Origin: Lepus europaeus
Lineage: Eukaryota; Chordata; Mammalia; Lagomorpha; Leporidae
NCBI RefSeq assembly: GCF_033115175.1
Contig: NC_084836.1
Span: forward strand, 69,425,297 to 69,489,296
Reading direction: 5' to 3'
Length of the DNA stretch: 64,000 bases
In this document: positions 8,468 through 19,081 of the stretch, in pieces
How the letters are laid out: every line of letters begins with the position of its first letter
How positions within the stretch are numbered: the first letter of the stretch is position 1
Notes under the pieces: model-generated
Told to the model about the DNA's origin: nothing
Database searches by the model: none
Seen by the model: only the letters and a program-made list of their open reading frames with translations
Made by a program: the position numbers and the translations under genes

Positions 8468-11146
8468 ATGTGGTTTGTCTTGCTTACTGTATATGTCTGT
8501 GCATTGGCTGTTCTTTTTGTTTGGGCTGAAATCCTTGCACGCATGGGTCAACAAATAACCACCCCTTTAAGTCTCACTCTAGATCACTGGAAGGACGTTC
8601 GAGAACGCGCGCGCCACCTCTCAGTGGAGGTTAACAGGAAACAATGGGCAAAATTCTGTTCCTCAGAGTGGCCGGCCTTCGAGGTCGGCTGGCCAAGGAA
8701 CGGCACTTTTAACCTCGATATTATTTTACAGATTAAGGAGCGCGTCTTTCAGCCAGGATCCGATGGACACCCTGATCAGGTGCCCTACATTACTACGTGG
8801 GAGGATCTTTCACGTAACCCCCCTCCCTGGATAGAACCCTTCTCCTTCCCGACGGAGCCCATACGGACCCCGATACCCCCTCCTCCTATCCCGGTTGTGC
8901 CAACCTCCTCCCTATACCCTCTGAAGGAGATTCGAGATCCAAAACCTGACAAGCCACCGGTTCTTCCGGCTGATCAGGACTTTCTGCTCTTTGACTCTCC
9001 CCCACCCTATCTTCCCAGCCAGCCTGCTCCCCCGCAGGAACCCCCACAACAACCAGAGTGGGATGTGCAACCTTCTGCACCATCCCCTGATTCCACGAGG
9101 GCAGGGGAAGAAGTCTCAGCGCCTTCCCCGCCCTCCAGCCGCCTGCGCCTCCGTCGGGGGCAGGCAGGGGGCTCGGGAAGCGTCTGGACTTCGCAGGCTT
9201 TTCCTCTTCGCTCGGTGGTTGGCCAGATGCAGTACTGGCCATTTTCTGCTTCCGATCTTTACAATTGGAAAACCCATAACCCCTCTTTCTCTCAAGACCC
9301 CCAGGCTCTGACTGGGCTGATCGAGTCAATTTTATTGACTCATCAGCCCACCTGGGATGATTGTCAGCAGCTTCTGCAGACCCTCCTCACTACTGAGGAA
9401 AAACAGCGCGTCTACCTTGAGGCACGGAAAAACGTCCCTGGAGCAGATGGCCGACCGACCCTACTGCCAAACGAAATCGAGGAGGCGTTTCCCTCAACCC
9501 GTCCTGATTGGGACTACACCACCGTTGCTGGTAGGGAGCGACTTCGTCTTTACCGCCAGATTCTCCTTGTGGGTCTCAGAGGGGCTGGAAAGCGCCCCAC
9601 CAACTTGGCCAAGGTACGTGCAGTAGTGCAGGGGGCTGAGGAAACGCCGGCAGGCTTCCTAGAAAGATTAATGGAAGCCTACCGTATGTACACCCCGTTT
9701 GACCCCCTGGCAGAGGACCGGCAGGGAGATGTAATCATGTCCTTTATAGGACAGTCAGCGCCGGACATCCGCAATAAATTGCAGCGGCTAGAGGGGCTTC
9801 AGGGGTATACTATACAAGATTTAATAAAGGTGGCAGAAAAGATTTACAACAAAAGGGAGACCCGAGAGGAGAAGGAGGAAAGGATCCGCAAGGAGCAGGA
9901 GGAAAGGGAAGACAAAAGAGACAAAAGACGTAATCGAGAGCTTAGTAAAATTTTGGCCACCGTAGTGCAGGATATAGAAAGGAGTAGACCAGGACAGAAT
10001 AGGGACTTGGGAGACAAACGAAAGCCTCGGGTGGAAAGAGATCAATGTGCCTATTGTAAAGAAAGAGGACACTGGGTCAAAGACTGCCCGAAGAAAACAC
10101 AGGGACCAAAGAAGAGACCAGTTCCAATCCTGTCCCTGGAAGAAGACGACTGGGTGAGTCAGGGCCAGGAGCCCCCCCCTGAGCCCAGGATAACCCTTGA
10201 AGTGGGGGGCAGACCGGTAACCTTCCTGATTGACACGGGAGCCCAGCACTCGGTACTGACTTCAGAAAAAGGGCCTTTAAGCTCCAAGACTTCCTGGGTT
10301 CAGGGGGCAACTGGAGGAAAGTTATGTCGCTGGACAACCAATCGAGAGGTCCAGTTAAGTACAGGACTTGTGACACACTCGTTCTTACTAGTGCCAGACT
10401 GCCCCTACCCCCTCCTGGGCAGGGACCTACTCTCGAAGGTAGGAGCCCAAATTCACTTCCATGAGAAAGGAGCTACCATCACAGACTCAGGAGGGCGGCC
10501 CCTCCAGGTATTAACACTACGCTTGGAGGACGAACACCGATTATTCGAGAGGCCCTCGTCCACCATGGCTCCCCTGGACCCCAAGTGGCTCACAGATTTT
10601 CCTCAGGCCTGGGCAGAGACTGCGGGAATAGGGTTGGCCGTCAACCGGCCTCCCTTGATCATAGATCTGAAGCCCACGGCCATTCCCGTGTCAGTTCGTC
10701 AATATCCGATGGGCAAGGAAGCTAAGGAAGGTATCCGGCCACATATCCAGAGACTGTTACACCTAGGCATTTTAAAACCTTGTCGTTCACCTTGGAACAC
10801 CCCCCTACTACCAGTAAAGAAGCCTGGTACGGGTGACTACCGCCCGGTACAGGACTTGCGGGAGGTTAACAGGAGAACGGAGGATATGCATCCCACAGTG
10901 CCTAACCCCTACAATCTGCTAAGTACCTTGCCTCCGACCCACGTATGGTACACTGTGTTAGATCTAAAAGATGCATTCTTTTGTTTAAGACTGAGCCCTC
11001 AGAACCAATCCATCTTTGCTTTTGAGTGGAAAGACCCAGAGACCGGGTTTTCAGGACAACTCACCTGGACAAGGTTGCCCCAAGGATTTAAAAACCCGCC
11101 TACCTTGTTTGACGAAGCTCTGCACCTAGATTTGGCCGACTTCTGA
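8468..11146 (+). CDS. gag-pro-pol: Gag-protease-RT fused ORF (892 aa), truncated in RT
   Basis: The usual Gag start is residue 26 (ATG at 8543, [11 protein letters not shown]), whose N-terminal Gly suits myristoylation. Residues 1-25 add an in-frame hydrophobic extension from an ATG at 8468. Matrix covers about 26-150. A PPPY late-domain motif lies at 178-181, and capsid follows from about 245 with the major homology region at about 388-407. A charged coiled-coil-like stretch spans about 462-492, and a nucleocapsid CCHC knuckle uses C527, C530, H535 and C540. Where gammaretroviral gag normally ends in a readthrough stop, this copy has TGG (Trp562, 10151-10153), so Gag runs into protease (DTG at 589-591) and RT (LDLKDAFF at 831-838, LPQGF at about 870). 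RT stops at TGA 11144-11146, before the YVDD catalytic motif. As it stands this would give a Gag-protease fusion with partial RT, not an active polymerase. Confidence 0.95.
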   Translation: MWFVLLTVYVCALAVLFVWAEILARMGQQITTPLSLTLDHWKDVRERARHLSVEVNRKQWAKFCSSEWPAFEVGWPRNGTFNLDIILQIKERVFQPGSDGHPDQVPYITTWEDLSRNPPPWIEPFSFPTEPIRTPIPPPPIPVVPTSSLYPLKEIRDPKPDKPPVLPADQDFLLFDSPPPYLPSQPAPPQEPPQQPEWDVQPSAPSPDSTRAGEEVSAPSPPSSRLRLRRGQAGGSGSVWTSQAFPLRSVVGQMQYWPFSASDLYNWKTHNPSFSQDPQALTGLIESILLTHQPTWDDCQQLLQTLLTTEEKQRVYLEARKNVPGADGRPTLLPNEIEEAFPSTRPDWDYTTVAGRERLRLYRQILLVGLRGAGKRPTNLAKVRAVVQGAEETPAGFLERLMEAYRMYTPFDPLAEDRQGDVIMSFIGQSAPDIRNKLQRLEGLQGYTIQDLIKVAEKIYNKRETREEKEERIRKEQEEREDKRDKRRNRELSKILATVVQDIERSRPGQNRDLGDKRKPRVERDQCAYCKERGHWVKDCPKKTQGPKKRPVPILSLEEDDWVSQGQEPPPEPRITLEVGGRPVTFLIDTGAQHSVLTSEKGPLSSKTSWVQGATGGKLCRWTTNREVQLSTGLVTHSFLLVPDCPYPLLGRDLLSKVGAQIHFHEKGATITDSGGRPLQVLTLRLEDEHRLFERPSSTMAPLDPKWLTDFPQAWAETAGIGLAVNRPPLIIDLKPTAIPVSVRQYPMGKEAKEGIRPHIQRLLHLGILKPCRSPWNTPLLPVKKPGTGDYRPVQDLREVNRRTEDMHPTVPNPYNLLSTLPPTHVWYTVLDLKDAFFCLRLSPQNQSIFAFEWKDPETGFSGQLTWTRLPQGFKNPPTLFDEALHLDLADF

Positions 11147-11176
11147 GTCAACCATCCGGACCTGGTCCTCCTGTAG

Positions 11177-12025
11177 TATGTAGACGACCTCCTCCTTGCT
11201 GCCGAAACAGAGCAGAACTGCCTAAAAGACACCTTCTCCGGATGGACTGAGGCATTCCCCACAAAATGGGAAACCGCCCAGGTGGTCGTCAAGAAGATCA
11301 TAGAGGAGATCTTCCCCCAGTTCGGCTTGCCTAAGGTAATCGGGTCCGACAACGGCCCAGCGTTTGTCTCCCAGGTAAGTCAGTTGGTGGCCAAAGCATT
11401 AGGCATAAATTGGAAATTGCACTGTGCCTATAGACCCCAAAGTTCAGGACAGGTAGAAAGAATGAACAGAACAATTAAAGAGACCTTGACCAAATTAGCG
11501 TTGGAGACTGGCGTTAAAGACTGGGTCCAACTCCTCCCTATGGTGTTGTTCCGGGTCCGAAACACGCCCTCTCATTGCGGGCTGACACCATACGAAATCC
11601 TTTATGGAGGGCCCCCACCAGTAGCAGGCTTGCTTGACCTTGCCAGTGACTCTGTTGCAGATGCCCCTAAATTACAGGCCCGGTTGAGAGCGCTCCAGAT
11701 CATCCAGAACCAGGTCTGGAAACCTCTTGCAGCAGCCTACCAACCCGAGACGACAACCATCCCACATCCTTTCCAAATCGGTGATGCTGTGTATGTCCGA
11801 AAACACCAACCTAAGACTCTAGAGCCCCGGTGGAAAGGCCCCTTCACTGTGCTGTTGACAACTCCCACCGCTCTCAAGGTCGACGGAATCGCTGCTTGGG
11901 TCCACGCCTCACACGTGAAGCGAGCACCACCTCCCCAGGGCCCCGAGGATCCGGATAGACCAGCCAAATGGAAGCTCCAGTGCACTCAGAACCCACTCAA
12001 GCTAAGACTTTCAAAAACTGTTTAA
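11177..12025 (+). pseudogene. pol: pol remnant: RT YVDD motif fused to integrase
   Basis: Same frame as gag-pro-pol but separated by TGA at 11144 and TAG at 11174-11176. It opens with the RT catalytic motif YVDD (11177-11188) and about 15 more RT residues. Near 11234 it jumps directly into the integrase catalytic core (DTFSGW). The rest of RT, all of RNase H and the integrase zinc-binding N-terminus are deleted. The core keeps the Asp of SDNGPAF and the Glu of GQVERMN with exactly 35 residues between them, as in the D,D35E triad. A C-terminal SH3-like part (WKGPFTVLL, then [11 protein letters not shown]) follows. The stop at 12023-12025 overlaps env, as is normal in this group. Confidence 0.9.
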
Positions 12026-12276
12026 TATTTGTGATGTTCCTGGCCTTTCCCCATTGTTTTTCCAATCCCCATGCTCCACAATTGTTAACGTGGGAAGTAA
12101 TTTCCTCCACAGGACGGGTGGCCTGGTCTGCTAGTGGGTTACATACCCCCGGGGCATGGTGGCCCACCTTATACCCGGACGTATGTCAACTGGTTACTGG
12201 GTTAGATACCTGGGATGTACCTGACCAGGATAATTTGACAAAAATCCCTAAAAATAGTTTTAACTATTGGGGCGTG
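11968..12276 (+). pseudogene. env: env remnant, signal peptide and SU N-terminus
   Basis: Starts in another frame and overlaps the end of pol by 58 bp, the usual gammaretroviral arrangement. A hydrophobic signal-peptide stretch ([14 protein letters not shown]) is followed by the start of the surface subunit (APQLLTWEV), with an N-glycosylation-type site further on (NLT). Near 12270-12280 the gammaretrovirus-like text ends at YWGVYG. A deletion removes most of the receptor-binding domain and shifts the frame, so the reading frame then runs through unrelated codons to a stop at 12394-12396. Confidence 0.85.
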
Positions 12277-12277
12277 T

Positions 12278-12847
12278 ATGGCTCCCAGTCCCCAGTCAGT
12301 GGGACCCAACCCAGTCCAGCAAGAACAGAGTTCCCTCCCTCCAGTGAGGCAGGCTCTCCCCAGGCCACCCCTCTTGCCAGCCACCCTTTCGCCTAGCTTG
12401 GCAAGTTTAACTCCAAACGCTTCAAGCCCCCGTACAACCGGACAGCGGCTGTTTAACCTTTTGACAGGGGCCTTTCTGGCCCTCAACCAGACCAATCTGG
12501 AGCTGACCGAGTCCTGTTGGCTATGCCTAGCCCCAGGTCCACCTTATTACGAGGGCCTCGCGGTCCCCAGGACCTGGAATGGCACTACAAAGGCAAATAA
12601 TTGCCTCTTGCCCCTTTGGGCGCGTCTCACTCTTACAGAGGTGTCGGGACAAGGTACTTGTGTAGAAAATCCTCCCTTGTCCCACCGACACTTGTGCAAT
12701 GTCACCCACAATGTTACTATACGAGACGGCTCGTGTATTCTTAACAGGTTGCTCCAGTTTATCCGCGAGAGGCTTTTCCTTATCCAAACCCGGGTGCTGA
12801 CTCAACAGTACCAGTGTCAAGCTTCAAAGACCTCCGAGGTCCAATAG
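12278..12847 (+). pseudogene. env: env remnant, SU C-terminal half joined to TM tail
   Basis: Continues env in the frame shared with pol: a proline-rich hinge (PSPQSVGPNPVQQ), then the SU C-terminal domain with the CWLC isomerase-type motif at 12515-12526, a conserved-looking CN pair and several Asn-glycosylation sequons. Near 12720-12735 it jumps into the cytoplasmic end of the transmembrane subunit (CILNRLLQF, then LTQQY). The furin site, fusion peptide, TM ectodomain and membrane span are absent. No functional envelope can come from this copy. The ATG at 12278 is simply the first Met in frame and not a natural start. Confidence 0.85.
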
Positions 12848-12869
12848 ATTTTAGGATTAAAATCTGTGC

Positions 12870-12887
12870 AAAAAGAAAAGGAGGGAA
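12870..12887 (+). promoter_or_regulatory. Polypurine tract
   Basis: An uninterrupted purine run (A and G only) of 18 bases directly before the 3' LTR, the expected primer for plus-strand DNA synthesis. Confidence 0.9.
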
Positions 12888-13528
12888 TGAAGGACCCTTA
12901 TGAGGGAGAGGGACAAGAAATTAGGCCTGGGCAAATATCAGGGGCTTCTTAAGACGTTAGATGTTCCCCAGAGTCTAGCGGGCAGGACGTTCTCTGGGAA
13001 GGAAAAGTCAATCCCCTTCAGAGAACCTCTAGGCACGCCCAGAGCAGAAATGCCCCTCCCCTCCAGGAAACCTCTGGGCGCGCCCAGAGCAGAGCTGCCC
13101 CTCCCTTCGGAGGGTCTCTAGGCGCACACTTATGATGTCACTGCGACCGGCCAATCCTGTAACATCTTAGCACTCTCCCTCAGCATTCTCCGGTATGCTA
13201 ATTGTCCCTCCGAACCAACCAATCCCGTGCCACCTCTGCATTTTATACCAGCACTCTCCACCAGCATTCTTCGCCAGCATTCTCCCATATGCTAACGGTC
13301 CCTCTGAACTGACCAATCCTATGCATGCGTTAGGAATATGCTAATTCGTTGCCTATATAACCTGTGTGAAACTGCCGCTCAAGGCTCCTCCTCACTGCCT
13401 GAGGTGGGGGCCCGTTTGCGCAAACGTACAATAAATACCTCATGCTTTTTGCATCAGCTGGTTTGGAGTCTGGATTTTTGGGCGTCCTCTCGAGCAAGTG
13501 GGCATCTCTACTACTGAGAGGTCCTACA
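12888..13528 (+). repeat. 3' LTR (641 bp)
   Basis: Same length and, by eye, the same sequence as the 5' LTR. The TATA box falls at about 13354-13360 and AATAAA at 13430-13435. Confidence 0.97.
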
Positions 13529-13532
13529 GTTT
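13529..13532 (+). repeat. Target-site duplication GTTT, 3' copy
   Basis: Matches 7443-7446. Host FAM186A sequence resumes here. Confidence 0.9.
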
Positions 13533-14444
13533 CAGACAGCAAATGCTGGCCTTTTAATTATATGAGTGAGTTCAGTTTCACTTCATAAAATGGTTTCATT
13601 TCTTTTCTGTTGTTTTCCGTGACTTGTATTTTAGTGTCATTACTGTTGGCCTCTGGCATACTCTGTCCACTTTTAGGCTCGCTTAAATTTGATCCAGAGG
13701 GCTCTTTGTCATGTGGATCTTTTGTGTACTGTCCCTTAGGACTAGTCCTGCTTGGAATTCTGTCATATTTCTGCAAGTATATTTTGTCTTCAATAGTATC
13801 TTCGAAAGGCACAGAAAACCTTTTTTGTTTTTCTTCAGTAGAGAACATTGTTTAGATAAATCTGGGGTTATCTCAACTGGGGCTATATATGGAAAAGCAG
13901 AGTCCCCATTTATCCCAGAGGCTTGAAGCTCATTTAATTTGGAATTATAGCTGATATGTTCAAATTCTTTGACTAAAATACTGTTGTCTGTGACACCAGC
14001 TCTAGTGGTGGTCATGGATGTGGGCAGTGACATATTTGTACCGAATCAGAATGTAGTTTCCGACTGCCTTTGTGAGTTTTCGTTGCAGCATCTCATTTGT
14101 TTGCTGAGGTCTTTAATCATCCTTCGGGAGAGCTCTCTTTCAGTTTCATATCTCTCCATAAACATACTGTTCCCTGGGGTGTTAGCAACTTTTGATTCAT
14201 CACTTAGGGCACCCAAGGCTTTAGAAAGATTTGATACCATTGATGATTCATATTTAATAACACTCTTTTCCAATGTATTGAACACTCCAGTGCTTGTGCA
14301 TTCCTGTAGTATGTATTGAATTTCTGAAACCTTTGTTTTTGTTGTAAATGAATCAGCAATTACCTGGTCTGGTTATAAAGCATCACGGTTGCAGGTCGCT
14401 TTGTAATTCTTTCTTTCCAGGTTTTCTTACAGCATCTCCACATA
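13529..14444 (-). pseudogene. FAM186A: FAM186A large-exon remnant, 5' portion
   Basis: On the minus strand the exon starts at 14444 after a good acceptor (TTTTTATCCAG). It reads MWRCCKKTWKERITKRP, which joins in phase with the end of the upstream exon at 20463. The text then shifts frame near 14355 to DQVIADSFTTKTKVSEIQ and SSMVSNLSKALGAL. It shifts again near 14090, then TDNSILVKEFEHI and PVEITPDLSKQCSLLKK follow, then another shift to EEKQKRFSVPFEDTIEDK. These segments match the order of FAM186A as I remember it. At least three frame breaks and several stops rule out an intact protein. The provirus sits at 13528. Confidence 0.75.
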
Positions 14445-14559
14445 CTGGATAAAAACACGTAAAACAGAGATTGCATTTCTTCTTTTGTGCTATTCTCTTT
14501 CTATGCTTAAGCCTAAAGAATTCAGACTAAATTAACACATAACTGTCAGTTGAATGTTG

Positions 14560-14875
14560 ATCAGATTAAGCCACCACTTGTGACTTGGCAGCCCAATGCA
14601 GAGTGCTGTTTTGAGTCCCAGCTGCCCTGCTTCTGATCAAGCCCCTTGCCAATGTACCTGGGACTATAGCAGAGAATGTCCCAAGGTCTTGGATCCCTGT
14701 CATCCACATGGAAACCCCAGAAAGAGTTTCAGGTTCCTGGCTTTGGCCCAGCCCAGCCCTGTCCTTTGTGGCCATTTGGGGAGTGAACCAGTGGGTATAG
14801 CATATTTCTCTTCTTCTGTGTCTCTCTCTTTCTTCTTCTGTCACTCTGCATTTCAAAAATATAGATTTAAAAAAA
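14560..14875 (+). mobile_element. CSINE, diverged
   Basis: Starts GATTAAGCCACCACTTGTG, has the CCAAGGTCTTGGATCC-type body and ends TTTCAAAAATATAGATTT. Confidence 0.8.
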
Positions 14876-15132
14876 AACTCGCTCTAAAACAGGCAGTATT
14901 GTTTTTAAGAGAATGACTGTTTTCTTACAGTTGCCTAGAATGTCTGCTTTCAGTTAAGGAGATGATCTTAGCAGTGACTTCAACTAATTTTACTTCCAAC
15001 TTTGGGTTTAGATACAATGTAAACCCAAACTTTCTCTGATTTGGGGCATGCTTGGTCCTTTCAGTTTTGTCTTTTGTGTTCCATAGCCTTTTTCTACTTT
15101 GGCTAGAAAATGTGGTTTAAGAATAGAATAGG

Positions 15133-15472
15133 AGTGGCTGGCACCGGGGCACAGTGGGTTAATCCTCCACCTATGGTGCCAGCATCCCATATGGGCGCTG
15201 GTTCTCGTCTCAGCTGCTCCTCTTCTGATCCAGCTCTCTGCTGTGGCCTGGGAAAGCAGTGGAGGATGGCCCAAGTGCTTGGGCCCCTGCACCCGCATGG
15301 GAGACCAGGAGGAAGCACCTGGCTCCTGGCTTCAGATCCACACAGCTCCGGCCATTGCAGCCACTTGGGGAGTGAACCAACAGAGGGAAGACCTTTCTCT
15401 CTGTCTCTGTCTCTCACTGTCTGTAACTCTACCTGTCAAATAAATAAATAAAATCTTTTTAAAAAAAAAAAA
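15133..15472 (+). mobile_element. CSINE, TSD about 12 bp
   Basis: Head GGCTGGCACCGGGGCACAG, CT-rich tract and AAATAAATAAA tail. GTAGAATAGGAG-type sequence flanks both sides (AGAATAGGAG before, GTAGAATAGGAG after). Confidence 0.9.
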
Positions 15473-15474
15473 GA

Positions 15475-16029
15475 GTAGAATAGGAGAGGGAAGAGGAAAA
15501 AGGGTGGGTGCGTGGGTGGAAGAGAGGGTAGTGTTGGAAATATCACTATGTTCCTAAATCTGTATATATGAAGTACATGAAACTTGTGTACCTTAAATTT
15601 AAAAAAGTGAAAAAAACCCTTTCAAAAGGGCTATAAATCAACAGACAAAAGATTTTAAGAATGGCTAAATGTGAAACTCAGCAATTTCCGCCCCCCCCCC
15701 CAAAAAAAATTCTACTTTTTACTTGCAGAACAATTTGGTTTGTGGTACATTAAGCCTGTGATTATATAGCAAACTGAAAGTACGGTCTTCAAAAATTGAA
15801 GGAGGAAAAGTAAAGAAAAGAAGGGGGATTAAGAGAGGAAGGAAGTATGGTTATCTTCTTAGAACTGTAACTCTGAAAAATATGAAATCTGTTGTCTTTA
15901 TATTAATAAAAAATGTTACAATAGGTAAATGAATACATTTTAAGAAAGCAGTGATTCATGTGTTTGGATCAATGGCACCCCATGTAACGACCTGGATTGT
16001 CAGACTTGTATTGAAAGAAAAATATCTCG
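15475..16029. other. No gene recognised
   Basis: Low-complexity, purine-rich stretches and AT-rich sequence in the FAM186A-remnant intron, with a C-run followed by an A-run at about 15690-15708. Nothing coding. Confidence 0.5.
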
Positions 16030-16300
16030 GGGCCAGCACTGTGGCACAGTAGGTTAACGCCTTGGCCTGAAGCGCCAGCATCCCATATGGACACCAGTTC
16101 TAGTCCCGGCTGCTCCACTTCCAATCCAGCTCTCTGCTGTGGCCTGGGAAAGCAGTGGAAGATGGCCCAAGTGCTTGGGCCCCTGCACCCACGTGAGAGA
16201 CCCGGAAGAAGCTCCTGGTTCCTGACTTCGGATCAGCGCAGCTCCAGCCGTTGCAGCCAATTGGGGAGTGAACCAACGAATGGAAGATCTGTCTCTCTGC

Positions 16301-16356
<56 letters not shown>

Positions 16357-16405
16357 TGTAACTCTAACTTTCAAATAAATAAATAAATTTTTTAAAAAAG
16401 AGAAA
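16030..16405 (+). mobile_element. CSINE with expanded (CT)n-(GT)n tract
   Basis: Typical head (GGGGCCAGCACTGTGGCACA) and tail. The internal tract at about 16306-16360 has grown into a long CT run followed by GT repeats. Confidence 0.9.
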
Positions 16406-16682
16406 GAAAAAAATCCCCCCAAATCTAACTACAGGTGATACCTTGAATTCAAAGACACAAATAAATTGGAAGTATAAAATGATAGAAAAAGATATACTTT
16501 GAGCACATGAACACACAGCAGCTGAAGAAACAATACTAAATTACCTGACAAAATAGATGTCAACACATAAATGATTCTAGAGACAATGAGAATTAATTTG
16601 ATAGCAAGATATGATTATAAACATATACATAACATAACAAAGCCCCAAAATACACAAAGTATTTTAACAAAATTAAAGGGAG

Positions 16683-16941
16683 GGCCAGCACTGTGGTACA
16701 GTGGGTTAAAGCCCCAGCTTGTACTGCCAGCATCCCACATGGGCGCCGGTTTCAAGTCCCGGGTCCTCCACTTCCAATACAGATCCCTGCTAATGTGCCT
16801 GGGAAAGCAGTAGAAGATGGCCCAAGTGCTTGGGCCCCTGTACCCACGTGGGAGATCCAGAAGAAGCTCCTGGCTCCTAGCTTCAGATTGGCTCAGCTCT
16901 GGCCGTTGTGGCCATTTGGCGAATGAATCAGCAGATGGAAG

Positions 16942-16975
<34 letters not shown>

Positions 16976-17026
16976 CTCTTTCTGTAACTCTCTTTCAAAT
17001 AAAGAAAAATAAAATCTTCTAAAAAT
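16683..17026 (+). mobile_element. CSINE, TSD AAATTAAAGGGA
   Basis: Full copy. AAATTAAAGGGA occurs at both ends. Confidence 0.9.
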
Positions 17027-17040
17027 TAAAGGGAAAAATA

Positions 17041-17356
17041 GGGGCCAGCATTGTGGTGTAGTAGATTAAGTTTCTATATTATGCCAGCATCCCATTTGGG
17101 TACACATTCATGTCCCAGAAGCTCCACTTTGAATCCAATTCCCCACTGTTGGCTTGGGAAAAGCAGTGGAAAATAACCCAAGTATTTGGGCCCCTGCCAC
17201 CCACATGGGAGATCTGGATGAAGCATCTGGCTCCTGGCCTCAGCCTGGCCCTGCCCTGGCTGTTGTGGCCATCTGGGGAGTGCACAAGCAGATAGAAGAT
17301 ACTTTCTTTCTCTCTCTCAACTCTGCCTTTCAAATAAACAAATCTTTTTTAAAAGG
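17041..17356 (+). mobile_element. CSINE
   Basis: Head GGGGCCAGCATTGTGGTGTA and tail TTTCAAATAAACAAATC. It lies directly after the preceding SINE. Confidence 0.9.
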
Positions 17357-17417
17357 GAGAAATAGGTAACAATCATATTTGGGGAATTCAATTTCTCTAA
17401 ATAATGGGTAGAACATG

Positions 17418-18095
17418 GGGCCTATGTCTTGGTGTGGCAGGTTAAATTACCACCTATGGTGAGAGGATCCCATGTGAGCACCAGTTGTAGTCCCAGCTGT
17501 TCCAGCTCGCTGTTAATGTGCCAGGGGAAGCAGTGGAAAATGGCCCAGTACTTGGGTCCCTAACACTGGCTTTGGAGATCTGGGTGGAGTTCCAGGCTCC
17601 TGGATTTGCCCTGGCCCAGCCCTGGCCATTATAAACATTTAAGGAGAAAACCAGCAGATAGGAGATCTTTCTCCTCCTCCTCCCTCTCTCCCACTCTCTC
17701 TGTAACTCTGCCTGTCTTTTAAATAAATAAAATCTTTTTTTTTTTTTTTTTTGACAGGCAGAGTGGATAGTGAGAGAGAGAGACAGAGAGAAAGGTCTTC
17801 CCTTTTGCCGTTGGTTCACCCTCCAATGGCTGCTGCGGCCAGCGCATCGCGCCGATCCGAAGCAGGAGCCAGGTGCTTCTCCTGGTCTCCCATGCGGGTG
17901 CAGGGCCCAAGGACTTGGGCCATCCTCCACTGCCTTCCCGGGCCATAGCAGAGAGCTGGCCTGGAAGAGGGGCGACCGGGATAGAATCCGGCAACCCAAC
18001 CGGGACTAGAACCCGGTGTGCCGGCGCCGCAAGGCGGAGGATTAGCCTGTTAAGCCACGGCGCCGGCCAATAAATAAAATCTTTAAAAATATATG
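17418..18095 (+). mobile_element. CSINE with a second CSINE inserted in its tail
   Basis: The plus-strand SINE runs 17418-17738. Its A-rich tail (AATAAATAAAATCTTT) is interrupted by an opposite-strand copy and repeated after it at about 18069-18085. Confidence 0.85.
17740..18068 (-). mobile_element. Young CSINE, nested
   Basis: Minus-strand copy of the GGCTCACTAGGCTAATCC head type, ending at GCCACGGCGCCGGCC, with a pure poly-T (tail) at its left. The duplicated AATAAATAAAATCTTT is its target site. Confidence 0.9.
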
Positions 18096-18133
18096 TAGAA
18101 CAACTATACAGAATCATAAAGATATAGAAGACT

Positions 18134-18465
18134 TGGCTGGTGCCGTGGCTCACTAGGCTAATCCTCTGCCTACAGTGCCGGCACCCGGGGTTCTAGTCCT
18201 GGTTGGGGCACCAGATTTTGTCCTGGTTGCTCCTCTTCCAGTCCAGCTCTCTGCTGTGGCTCGGGAGTGCAGTGGAGGATGGCCCAAGTGCTTGGGCCCT
18301 GCACCCGCGTGGAGACCAGGAGGAAGCACCTGGCTCCTGGCTTCCGAACGGCAGAGCGTGCCGGCCGTAGTGGCCATTTTGGGGGGTGAAGCAGCAGAAG
18401 GAAGACCTTTCTCTCTGTCTCTCTCTCTCACTAACTCTGCCTGTCAAAAAAAGAAAAAAAAAATA
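18134..18465 (+). mobile_element. CSINE, TSD ATATAGAAGACTTG
   Basis: GGCTGGTGCCGTGGCTCACT head. ATATAGAAGACTTG flanks both ends. Confidence 0.9.
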
Positions 18466-19081
18466 TATAGAAGACTTGAACACTATACACCAATTTTAGA
18501 ACACTATACTTGAGAGCAGCAGAATACATATTCATTACAAGTACATATGGAACATTCACCAGGATAGCCCACATGGTAGGCTTGAAAACAAGTCTCAACA
18601 ATATTAAAAGTAGAATCATACAAAGTATATTTCCAGTAATAATGGAATATGCATATGGATTATATACAAACTCCTACATGTTCAGCTTCTGTTCAGCCCT
18701 GACTAATACAGGTTCTGACTACAATGCTAAAACCATTATTCACAAATGAGATATTCAATAGATTGATTGGATTTCATCAAAAGTAAATACTTTGGAGTTT
18801 TTATTAAAGGCACCACTAAGAAAATGAAAACCAGCCACAGAGTGGGAAAAAACATTTGCAAATCATTTTTCTGATAAAGAAGATACAAAGAAATTTTCAA
18901 ACTCAATAATAAAAATGAGCAAATATTTAACTAGACATTTCACCAAAAAAAAATGTAGGAATACTTAACACATGAAAAGCTGTGCAACATCATTAGTCTC
19001 TACAAAATGCAAACCAAAACTGTGATGAGATACCACTTCATACTATAAGAACTATAATAATAATAATAAAAAAGACAATGG

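Larger units (their letters stand above)
7447..13528 (+). mobile_element. Recent defective gammaretrovirus-like provirus
   Basis: A 6082-bp element in the order 5' LTR, PBS, leader, gag, pro, partial pol, partial env, PPT, 3' LTR. The LTRs begin TGAAGGACC and end GGTCCTACA, and both are 641 bp. GTTT flanks both sides. Gag, protease, RT, integrase and Env fragments all have gammaretrovirus-type motifs. Compared with a typical gammaretrovirus of a bit over 8 kb, about 2-2.5 kb is missing, in three internal deletions. It lies antisense to FAM186A, inside its large exon. The LTR pair appears identical, so the insertion is very young in evolutionary terms. Confidence 0.97.

Noticed and set aside
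11144-11176. The two RT stop codons as APOBEC3 hypermutation
   Set aside because: APOBEC3 leaves plus-strand G-to-A changes. By comparison with the expected codons, TGA and TAG here would need C-to-T changes, and the gag terminator difference is A-to-G.
12278-12847. An independent gene beginning at 12278
   Set aside because: It is env sequence in a new frame after a deletion, without its own promoter or signal peptide.
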